64,000 nucleotides of DNA from an uncultured Bacteroidales bacterium (GTDB lineage: Bacteria > Bacteroidota > Bacteroidia > Bacteroidales > UBA932): the NCBI GenBank assembly GCA_947168065.1, contig CAMVKH010000001.1, positions 471,640-535,639 on the forward strand, read 5' to 3'. The translations under genes were made by a program, and so were the position numbers. Under the pieces are notes generated by a model. It was not told the DNA's origin. It searched no databases and saw only the letters and a program-made list of their open reading frames with translations. Positions 43,417 to 51,078 of the stretch are shown here, one piece after another (position 1 is the stretch's first letter; every line of letters starts with the position of its first letter).

Positions 43417-44485
43417 AACCGGCCATCTCGTCCAGCTTGGCCCGCGCCGACTGGAACAGTTTCCACTGTGCCTTGGTGCGGATCCAGTTGTGGTCCGGAT
43501 ACTTGATCTTGTAGTACGTATCCCCGTTGAGGAAGTCGGCCAGGAAGCGGACGGCCTGCATATACGGGAACAGCGTGGCGGCAAAAGGCAGGTTCTCCCG
43601 CTCCACCGGCGTCAGGAAGGCGCCTGCCGTGGACAGATAGCCTTTGGCGAAGCTGCGGAAGATATCCATATTGAAATTCACCTTGTTGAGATCCGGGTCG
43701 TCCTCGGCGCCGGTATTGGCCGCCGTGCGGAGGAAGTCGCCGAAATCGGAAAAGACGAACGAAGGCATCACCGTATCGAGGTCGATGACGCAGAGGATGT
43801 TGCCGTCGCGGTCGAAGAGCATGTTGTTGACCTTCGTGTCGCAGTGGCAGATCCGCTTGGGAAGCACGCCCTCGCGATACATCCGCTCGGCCTTGCACAT
43901 TTCTTCCTCGTGCGCGAAAACCGCTTCGACCAGCGCCTGTACTTCAGGCGCGGCCATACGGCCGGCAGCATCGGCAGCTACCGCTTCGCGAAGCTGCCGC
44001 GCCCGCAGTTCCATGTTGTGGAAGTCGGGAATCGTCTCGCCCAGCTGGTCGGGCAGGTCGGCGAGCATCGCCTCGAAACGGCCGAAGGCTACGCCGGCAT
44101 ATCCGGCATATTCGGGCGTGACGGCCTCGTAGGTCAGTGCATCGCGGATAAACACCGAAACACGCCACCACTGCGTTCCATCCGTCCAGTAGCTCTTGCC
44201 CGTTTCACGCTCCGGGAGGAAATGGAGGACCTTGCGGTCGATATCCTTCTCGCCTGCCGCTTCCAGTTTGGCGCGGATGTGCCGCGTCACGCAGTCGATG
44301 TTGTGCTGCAGCAGGTCCACATCCTGGAAAATGCCCTGGTTGATGCGCTGCAGCACATAGTTGTCCGGTCCGTCGGTCACGACAAGGAACGTATCGTTGA
44401 TCAAGCCGTTGCCGAGCGGACGGATATCGGTCACCTTGCCTTCGAGGGCAAAGTGACCGGAAATTTGAATCAGTTGACCGTCCAT
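43397..44485 (-). CDS. nahK: N-acetylhexosamine 1-kinase-like phosphotransferase
   Basis: A 362-aa kinase of the aminoglycoside phosphotransferase fold. The N-lobe has LGNGLINDTFLV with the nucleotide loop; the catalytic loop is HCDTKVNNMLFD at about 213-224 and the metal-binding IDLDTVM follows. The segment around the catalytic loop and YVLQRINQGIF are typical of NahK, which phosphorylates GalNAc or GlcNAc at C1. It is the last gene of the PUL and starts 1 bp after the GH109 gene, which fits a GalNAc substrate. Confidence 0.8.
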   Translation of the reverse strand: MDGQLIQISGHFALEGKVTDIRPLGNGLINDTFLVVTDGPDNYVLQRINQGIFQDVDLLQHNIDCVTRHIRAKLEAAGEKDIDRKVLHFLPERETGKSYWTDGTQWWRVSVFIRDALTYEAVTPEYAGYAGVAFGRFEAMLADLPDQLGETIPDFHNMELRARQLREAVAADAAGRMAAPEVQALVEAVFAHEEEMCKAERMYREGVLPKRICHCDTKVNNMLFDRDGNILCVIDLDTVMPSFVFSDFGDFLRTAANTGAEDDPDLNKVNFNMDIFRSFAKGYLSTAGAFLTPVERENLPFAATLFPYMQAVRFLADFLNGDTYYKIKYPDHNWIRTKAQWKLFQSARAKLDEMAGFIASEA

Positions 44486-44486
44486 C

Positions 44487-45884
44487 TTACTTCTCTTCAG
44501 CCAGTGCGTAATGGAATCCCTGCACGCGGTTCCAGGCGCCGCGGGTGAAATCGGGCACCTCGACCGGCATCGAACCGTGCTCCAGCGAAACGCGCGAGAG
44601 CGGGGCTACGCAGCACCACTCGGCCAGGTCGTAAACGTCCATATCGAGCGGAAGGCCGTGATGCAGGCAGTAAACCAGACGGTAGTCCATGATGAAGTCC
44701 ATGCCGCCGTGACCGCCCACCGACTTGGCAAGTGCCTCGAATTCCGGGGTCAGGATCACGTTGCGATAGCCGGCCTGCAAAGCGTCCTTCTCCGCACCGC
44801 TGTAGACTTTCTCGTCGCTGATATGGCGGGCGTCCACCTGGTCGGCCGGCTTGTCCACCCGCAGGCAGTACTCTTCGACCGGATACTTGGAAGCATAGCC
44901 GTCGGTGCCGACCACCTGATACATACGGCTGTACGGACGCGGGGTCATCACATCGTGCTCGATGAGGATGGTCTTGCCTTTCTCCGTGCGGATGAGCGTG
45001 GAGGTCTCGTCGCCGTTGGCGAATTCCGTGACCGGTTTGCCCTCGTGGTTGGAGGCGATCTTCGCGCCGTTGAACGACTTGGTATCCATCGACACGAGCG
45101 TAGTCATACGGTCGCCGCGGTGGATGTCCAGCACCTGGCAGACGGGACCGATGCCGTGGGTCGGATAGACGTCGCCACGATGCTTCTGGTTGTAGTCCAG
45201 CCGCCAGTTGTTCCAGTATTCATCCCAATAGGGATCCAGGTTGTGGCAATAGGCGCCTTCCACGTGGATCACCTCGCCGAAAAGGCCGCGTTGTGCCATC
45301 TCGAGGGTCGTCATCTCGAAGAAGTCGTAGATGCAGTTCTCGAGCATCATGCAGTGCTTGCGGGTCTTCTCCGACTGGTTGATCAGGCCCCAGATCTGGT
45401 CCATGTCAAGGGCGGCAGGCACCTCGATGGCCACGTGCTTGCCACATTCCATGGCATACATGGCGATCGGATAGTGGTTGAGCCAGTCGGTGCAGATGTA
45501 CACCAGGTCGACGTCGGCCTGCTCGCAGAGGCCGCGCCAGGATTCTTGCGTTCCGCTGTACTTGCTCACGACCTGGGTCTTTCCCATCTCCTTCATCTGG
45601 AGCTGGTTGGCTTCAACGCGGTCGGGCAGCAGGTCGCACAGGGCCGTGATTTCGGCACCGGGGATCTGAACAAGACGGCGCACGGCTTCACTGCCGCGCA
45701 TGCCCAGACCGACCACGCCGATGTGCACGGTCTCAATGGGCTCGGCCGTCAGGCCCAGGACGTCCGTCTGACCGGCCGGACGAGCCGGAGCAGGCGTAGG
45801 GATCATCGTAGGGTTAACGGGTTTGCTGCAAGCGGACACCAGCAGGACCAGCGCCGTGCAGAAGAGCAAAATAGGATGTTTCAT
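44487..45884 (-). CDS. GH109-type alpha-N-acetylgalactosaminidase
   Basis: A 465-aa lipoprotein (lipobox VSAC) of the Gfo/Idh/MocA fold. NAD-binding GVVGLGMRGSEAV is at about residues 57-69, ALCDLLPDR follows, and the catalytic region reads NNWRLDYNQKHRGDVYPTHGIGPV, a stretch characteristic of GH109. This family uses bound NAD in a redox mechanism to remove terminal alpha-GalNAc, such as blood group A or mucin O-glycan caps. The lipoprotein signal places it in the envelope. The neighbouring NahK-like kinase supports GalNAc as the product. Confidence 0.85.
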   Translation of the reverse strand: MKHPILLFCTALVLLVSACSKPVNPTMIPTPAPARPAGQTDVLGLTAEPIETVHIGVVGLGMRGSEAVRRLVQIPGAEITALCDLLPDRVEANQLQMKEMGKTQVVSKYSGTQESWRGLCEQADVDLVYICTDWLNHYPIAMYAMECGKHVAIEVPAALDMDQIWGLINQSEKTRKHCMMLENCIYDFFEMTTLEMAQRGLFGEVIHVEGAYCHNLDPYWDEYWNNWRLDYNQKHRGDVYPTHGIGPVCQVLDIHRGDRMTTLVSMDTKSFNGAKIASNHEGKPVTEFANGDETSTLIRTEKGKTILIEHDVMTPRPYSRMYQVVGTDGYASKYPVEEYCLRVDKPADQVDARHISDEKVYSGAEKDALQAGYRNVILTPEFEALAKSVGGHGGMDFIMDYRLVYCLHHGLPLDMDVYDLAEWCCVAPLSRVSLEHGSMPVEVPDFTRGAWNRVQGFHYALAEEK

Positions 45885-45932
45885 GGCAATAAGTCTTTGT
45901 CTGGTAAAGATAGCAAAAAAACGGTCTGGCCA

Positions 45933-47072
45933 TTACCGGACGAATGAAGTGATCAGCGCGCCGAGTTCCGCATTCTCCATCGTTCCGCCGAACTGGTTGC
46001 GGCCGGGGCCCCATACATAGTAAGGAACGGCAATTCCGTTGTGGGAATCGTTTCCGAAGGCGACACCGACGCGTCCTTCGGCAAGGTCGCCGTCCTGGAG
46101 CGTCAGGGCGCCCGTCGCATGGTCGGCCGTCACGACGACCAGGGTATGGCCGTCGGCCGCTGCCCACTGCAGCACATCGCCCAGTGTCCGGTCGAAGTCC
46201 AGGAGTTCCTCCATGGCCCTGTCGATCCGGTTCTCGTGCAGCCAGTCGTCGATGCTCGATCCTTCGATCATCAGGACGAAGCCTTTGTCTCCGCAGGAGG
46301 TGGAGAGTTCAGCAAGCCCCTTGCCCACCATATGGCGGAAAAGGTCGCCCCGTTCCAGCGCAACGGGCAGGTTGTCGTCGGCGAGCAGTGCCAGGATCGG
46401 CAGATGGGCCTCCATCAGCGCCACTTCGTCATAGGCCACGGCGTAGCCCTTGGTACCCATCTCATCGGCGATGTTGCGGGCATCCTTGCGATTCTTGCCG
46501 AAATAGTCGCGGCCGCCGCCGGCGATATAGTCCACGCCACATTCGCCGTAACCCGCGATGACCTCATCGTATTTGTAACGATTGTCGCTGTGGCAGCAGA
46601 AATCGGCCGGGGTAGCGTCCGCCATGTGGCAGGTGACAACGACACCGGTCTTCTTCCCCAGTTCCTGTGCCTTGACCAGCATGGAGTAGAGGGGCTTCCC
46701 CTCCGCATCGGTGCCTACATGGCTGTTGCTGGTCTTCTGACCGACAGCCAGGGCCGTTCCGCCCGCAGCGGAATCGGTGATCAGGTCACTCAGGCTATAA
46801 GTCCGGGACAAGCCTACGACCGACATGTTGTCGAGATTCAGCTTGCCATGGTTCAGTACCCAGGCACAACTCACCTGTTCGAGGCCCATGCCGTCGCCGA
46901 TCAGGAAAATGACATTGCGGACCTCGTTGGTCGCAGGGGGTTCCTCTACGCTTACGATTTCGTAAGGATAGGGCGTCACATAATAACTGAGCTTGTTCCC
47001 TTCTTCCTTGCGGCAGGCGCAGGCGATGGAAACAAGCATCAGAATCAGAAGGAAGGTTCTTCCGTTTTTCAT
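45933..47072 (-). CDS. Alkaline phosphatase lipoprotein
   Basis: A 379-aa phosphatase of the alkaline phosphatase superfamily. The lipoprotein signal ends IACAC. NVIFLIGDGMGLEQV holds the first metal ligand Asp; DLITDSAAGGTALAVGQKT has the catalytic Ser in DSAAGGT; VTCHMADATPADFCCH and VVTADHATGAL carry later metal ligands. It likely removes phosphate from sugars or extracellular esters. It is inside the PUL, 48 bp before GH109 and 11 bp after the next gene. Confidence 0.88.
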   Translation of the reverse strand: MKNGRTFLLILMLVSIACACRKEEGNKLSYYVTPYPYEIVSVEEPPATNEVRNVIFLIGDGMGLEQVSCAWVLNHGKLNLDNMSVVGLSRTYSLSDLITDSAAGGTALAVGQKTSNSHVGTDAEGKPLYSMLVKAQELGKKTGVVVTCHMADATPADFCCHSDNRYKYDEVIAGYGECGVDYIAGGGRDYFGKNRKDARNIADEMGTKGYAVAYDEVALMEAHLPILALLADDNLPVALERGDLFRHMVGKGLAELSTSCGDKGFVLMIEGSSIDDWLHENRIDRAMEELLDFDRTLGDVLQWAAADGHTLVVVTADHATGALTLQDGDLAEGRVGVAFGNDSHNGIAVPYYVWGPGRNQFGGTMENAELGALITSFVR

Positions 47073-47083
47073 GAAGTTCAGGT

Positions 47084-48643
47084 TTACATATACTCACCCT
47101 TGATGGTCAGGGAGCCGTCAGGATTCAGTTTCTGCGCAACGGCGAAAGGCACGGGATAACGGACACCCTTGACTTCGATTTCGGCTTTCAGCCGCAGCTG
47201 GCCGGAGTTCCATTTCTCGCCGGGCGGCAGCGTCATCATCGCCTGACGGACACCCCGGGTCTTGGGATAGCCCGCATCGAGGCAACCGCTGATATGGACC
47301 CGGCCGTCCTCCGTGAACAATGTCAGGCGGAGTACGCCCGGAACGCACGCAATACCGTCGTTGACCATGCCGAAGATCAGATGGGTCCGGTCGCCGTCAT
47401 CGCCCGACACCCAGATCCAAGAAGGCCGGATGCGGAAACCGATCGAGGAGGCCAGGTCATCCAGTCCTTCCGGATGCCTGCGGTAATAGCGGTACAGGTT
47501 GTCGGCATCGATATGGTGCCAGTTCCAGAGTGAGAAATAATTGGCTCCCACATCTTTGACGTGGGAGATGATGGCTTCGTTGCGGGGAATGCCCGCATCG
47601 TCGTATCGCATCGAAGCATCCCGGCCGTCCGAGAGGCCGCATTCCACGGCAGCCGCCGTCCAGGCGGGACGGTTGCTCAGGGCTTCGATCTGTTCGTTCT
47701 CGATAAAGATGGTATCGGTCCGGAGCCAGTTGCCGTCACGGACGGTCCGGTCGAGAACCGAAGAGTTGCCCACGCGGCTGTAGTCGGGCTGCGTGTTGGT
47801 CACCAGCGGGACCTTGTCCCAGTAGCGGTTCTGGATGTCATACATCTTCAGGAAGGTCGCCTCGCCGCCGAAGTCCGCACCGAAAGGATTGTCTTCGTAG
47901 GGCCATGTGTGGCCTTCTCCCCAGAAACCGTACAGGGAGGTGTCCTGATATTCCACGAGTGGACTTCCGTTGAGTTCCTGGGCCAGCAGGGCGATCATTT
48001 CTTCGTAGCAGGCAAGGAAATACGGGTCGTCATATTGGGGTACGGTCTGCACCTTCTGGTACCGGACTTCATTGGGATCACCCTTCCAGGTGCCTTTGAG
48101 CTTGTACATCGGCACCTTCTTGAGCATGAATTCCGGCAGGGCGTCTTCCAGGATGTCGGGGTTGTTGAGCATGATGCGGAACCCTACCCGCTTCCCGTAC
48201 TTGGCAGCCTTCTCGAAAGTGATCTTCCAATAGTCGTCGAAATCGAGCCGGCCCGCCCGCTTCTGGATGTGACGCCAGTTGGGACGGATGTACACCTTGG
48301 TGGCCAGCGGGAAGGCGAACAGCTCGTCGATCACCTTTTCCAGACTCTTGCCTGGAACGGAAGGGGCCCCGAGATCTCCTGAAATATAGGAGGTAAGGCC
48401 CATTCCGAAACAGTTGAGAAGTTGCTTGCCCGGCGTGGTGTACTGCACGACCGATCCCCCGTAGAAGGCCTCCGGCTCATACTGCGGGAAAGGGCCCTGA
48501 TACAGGCGGTCCTTCACCTGCGGACCGCCGCCGAAATCGTATTTCTCCCAATTGTGCGAGGGAACCCACGCCTTGAGGGAGGGCGCCATTCCGGCGGCGG
48601 CCGCGGCGAAGAGACTCGTTCTTATGAAGTCACGCCGTTTCAC
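47084..48643 (-). CDS. Tat-exported putative glycoside hydrolase (TIM barrel)
   Basis: A 519-aa protein with a twin-arginine signal (MKRRDFIRTSLFAAAAAGMAPSLKA). The rest looks like a (beta/alpha)8 barrel of GH42 or a related clan: KVYIRPNWRHIQKRAGRLDFDDYW, FRIMLNNPDILE, VEYQDTSLYGFWGEGHTWPYEDNP (candidate catalytic acids) and YFSLWNWHHIDADNLYRYY, with a beta-sandwich at the C-terminus. I cannot assign the GH family. Its place in the operon suggests an outer glycan-cleaving step. Confidence 0.6.
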   Translation of the reverse strand: MKRRDFIRTSLFAAAAAGMAPSLKAWVPSHNWEKYDFGGGPQVKDRLYQGPFPQYEPEAFYGGSVVQYTTPGKQLLNCFGMGLTSYISGDLGAPSVPGKSLEKVIDELFAFPLATKVYIRPNWRHIQKRAGRLDFDDYWKITFEKAAKYGKRVGFRIMLNNPDILEDALPEFMLKKVPMYKLKGTWKGDPNEVRYQKVQTVPQYDDPYFLACYEEMIALLAQELNGSPLVEYQDTSLYGFWGEGHTWPYEDNPFGADFGGEATFLKMYDIQNRYWDKVPLVTNTQPDYSRVGNSSVLDRTVRDGNWLRTDTIFIENEQIEALSNRPAWTAAAVECGLSDGRDASMRYDDAGIPRNEAIISHVKDVGANYFSLWNWHHIDADNLYRYYRRHPEGLDDLASSIGFRIRPSWIWVSGDDGDRTHLIFGMVNDGIACVPGVLRLTLFTEDGRVHISGCLDAGYPKTRGVRQAMMTLPPGEKWNSGQLRLKAEIEVKGVRYPVPFAVAQKLNPDGSLTIKGEYM

Positions 48644-48648
48644 AAGTG

Positions 48649-49497
48649 TTAATCCTTGTCGAGTGCCAGGTGGATGGAGGTGTTGCCGTCCTTGTCGCTG
48701 AACGCCACGGCGTCATCCCAATCCGAATTGTAGAACTTGGTGAAGAAGGCCACGGCGGCCGTGTTGATGCCGAACGTCTTGCGGCTGATGCCGAGTTCGA
48801 AGAAGAACTTGCCGTCATCGGTCACGCCGCGCGCACCCATCACCTCTTTCACGGTATCGGTCCACTCAAGGTCGTCGCCGCCGATGTACCAGTCGCTCCA
48901 GGGCTCGTCACCGCAGCAGTTGCCTTCGTAGTACCATTCGCAACCAAGGCTCTTGGTGGAGTAGCCGGTCTGGCTGTTGTCATCGGAGTCGAGACGCAGG
49001 TTCCAGATGGCCTGGTTGATGTCGAACATATCCTGCTCATCGAGGATGAACATGAAGTAGATATAGTTCGCATCGTAGTCGAACTTGCCGATACTCGTAC
49101 CGTCGTTGCCATAGAGCATGAAGTCGGGATAGGTGACGTCCACCCAGTCGTCGATCGTACCGTCGTCGAGTTTGACGACCGAAGCCTTGGCGACAAGGAT
49201 CTTGGTTGAGACAGTCTGCGCCTGACCATTGTAGTTACCGCTCATCGACACCCAGTAGCTTCCGGGTTTCTTGAAGGTATAGGTAAAGGTGTCGCCGTTT
49301 CCTTCCGTCTCGCCGACGATGTTCCATTTGACATCCGTGGCATCGGCGGAGGTGAAAGTATAGGTAAGGCCTGAACAGTCGTAGGTAAACGAGATGTCCG
49401 GAATGGGTTCCAGGTCAAGGTCTCCGAGATGGACGCAGGCCGTCAGGGAGCAGACCGAAAGCACAAGGGCCGTAAAGAATATTCTGATCGTTTTCAT
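48649..49497 (-). CDS. PUL surface lipoprotein with PKD and CBM-like domain
   Basis: A 282-aa lipoprotein (lipobox LTAC). After an acidic spacer (residues 23-35) comes an immunoglobulin/PKD-like domain (about 35-110: TYTFTSADATDVKWNIVG, FTYTFKKPGSYWVSMSG) and then a domain of about 170 residues resembling carbohydrate-binding CBM9-like sandwiches (DYDANYIYFMFILDE, WNLRLDSDDNSQTGY). It sits where PULs carry SusE/SusF-type surface glycan-binding proteins. The binding specificity is unknown. Confidence 0.65.
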   Translation of the reverse strand: MKTIRIFFTALVLSVCSLTACVHLGDLDLEPIPDISFTYDCSGLTYTFTSADATDVKWNIVGETEGNGDTFTYTFKKPGSYWVSMSGNYNGQAQTVSTKILVAKASVVKLDDGTIDDWVDVTYPDFMLYGNDGTSIGKFDYDANYIYFMFILDEQDMFDINQAIWNLRLDSDDNSQTGYSTKSLGCEWYYEGNCCGDEPWSDWYIGGDDLEWTDTVKEVMGARGVTDDGKFFFELGISRKTFGINTAAVAFFTKFYNSDWDDAVAFSDKDGNTSIHLALDKD

Positions 49498-49506
49498 GAC
49501 AGTGAC

Positions 49507-51066
49507 TTATTTATAAGCTTCATTCTGTGTACATGCAGGGTTGTTGAGGATTTCCTGCTGGGGAATCGGGCAGATGAGACGGCCGTAGTTGTACGGAGTG
49601 ACAACACCGGGGGCGTTGAGACCGGGCACCAGACCCGTGCTCTGGCCGTTGACATAGTTGGTGTGGAAGCCCCAGTAGTTACGGATGACATCCTTCTTGT
49701 TGCGGAGCAGGTCGTAGATACGGAAGCCTTCGAACGCGAGCTCGACGCGCTTCTGGGTGAGGACCAGGTCAACCATGTTCGTCTTGACATCGGCGGTGGT
49801 CAGGTGATAGTCGCTCGGCGAGAATCCCTTGGAAGCCGCTACACCGTAATCCATACGGTGGTCGATGATCTCGTTCAGGTCGGCCAGTGCGCCGGCGTCG
49901 TTGCCCAGATGCGCATAAGCCTCAGCACGGTTGAGATATACCTCCGCGAGGCGGAGCAGCGGATGCGAGCAGAGCGTCGCGATGCCGTCCTGCCAGGTGT
50001 GCTTGGAGCAAGGATAGAGGATCAGGCCATTCTTCAGATAGGCACCGCAGACGAAGCTGAAACGGCAGTCCACACCGATGTACTGGTCTTTCTCGAAGTT
50101 CATGTCATCGAGCAGCGGTTTGCTGTAACCTTCCTCGCCCCAGCAGCCGGAAGCACCGTTGTAAATCATCGAAGCGACAGCCGCACTTCCCTGGTCGTCG
50201 GTCGGGATCATGCGCATGCACCAGATGGTTTCGTCGCGGTTGTAGGTCTCGGTGAAATAGCTCGGGAATTTCTGGGCGGATTCGAGGTCATACTTGCCGC
50301 TGTTGATGACCTTCGTGGCATACTCGGCCGCCTTGTTCCAATCCTGCATGAAGATGTACACGCGGGAGAGCATGGCCTGGGCGGCGCCCAGCGAAGCAAA
50401 GCCCTTGTTCGATTCCCTGTCGGGGAAGGAACCGGCCGAGAAGTCCTGCTCAGCCTGCAGCAGCAGCTCGACGATCGCGTTGTAGCTGTCAGCCACGGAT
50501 GCGCGGTCCTTGAGCTCGGAGTCGGAGCTGTTTTCACGCAGGATGATACCCAGGTCGGAAGAAGCGGTTGCCGGGTCATACTGCTTGGCATAGTTCTTCA
50601 GCAGGGCGTGCATGCAGAAGGCCTTGAAGAATTCGGCTTCACCGCGCAGGTAGATGTCCTGTTCGGTCAGTTCCTCTTTCTGGGCGATGGTGGCCAGGGC
50701 CACATTGCAGGAGTAGATGAGCTTATAGTTGAGGGCCCAGAAGCTGCGGAAGTTACCCAGCACCGGAGAACGCTCGTCATAGCGGAAGATCATATTCAGG
50801 TCATCGGAGGTTTCGTGTCCGTAGACCACGTCGTCAGAAGCGAAGTCGGCCAGCTGGTAATACTGGCGGCCCCACCAGTAGTTGCTTTCATCGGTATCGT
50901 CCTTCATCGTGGCATAGCAGCCGTTGAGGATGTCTTCCAGACCCGAAGGGGATTCGGTCATCTGCTCGCCGGTCAGGGAGTCGGCCGGGGCGATGTCGAG
51001 ATTGCAAGCCGTGAACAGGCAGCAGGAAACTGCCAGGGCAAACAAGATGGATAATATCTTTTTCAT
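49507..51066 (-). CDS. SusD/RagB family surface glycan-binding lipoprotein
   Basis: A 519-aa SusD-like lipoprotein (lipobox FTAC). The typical SusD layout of tetratricopeptide helices and a C-terminal block is present: LTGEQMTESPSGLEDILNGCYATM, AQAMLSRVYIFMQDWNKAAEYATKVI, YLNRAEAYAHLGNDAGALADLNEI, and the ending LICPIPQQEILNNP. It is the lid of the SusCD importer and binds glycans at the surface. It lies 12 bp downstream of SusC. Confidence 0.93.
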   Translation of the reverse strand: MKKILSILFALAVSCCLFTACNLDIAPADSLTGEQMTESPSGLEDILNGCYATMKDDTDESNYWWGRQYYQLADFASDDVVYGHETSDDLNMIFRYDERSPVLGNFRSFWALNYKLIYSCNVALATIAQKEELTEQDIYLRGEAEFFKAFCMHALLKNYAKQYDPATASSDLGIILRENSSDSELKDRASVADSYNAIVELLLQAEQDFSAGSFPDRESNKGFASLGAAQAMLSRVYIFMQDWNKAAEYATKVINSGKYDLESAQKFPSYFTETYNRDETIWCMRMIPTDDQGSAAVASMIYNGASGCWGEEGYSKPLLDDMNFEKDQYIGVDCRFSFVCGAYLKNGLILYPCSKHTWQDGIATLCSHPLLRLAEVYLNRAEAYAHLGNDAGALADLNEIIDHRMDYGVAASKGFSPSDYHLTTADVKTNMVDLVLTQKRVELAFEGFRIYDLLRNKKDVIRNYWGFHTNYVNGQSTGLVPGLNAPGVVTPYNYGRLICPIPQQEILNNPACTQNEAYK

Positions 51067-51078
51067 GGAATTCCGGAT

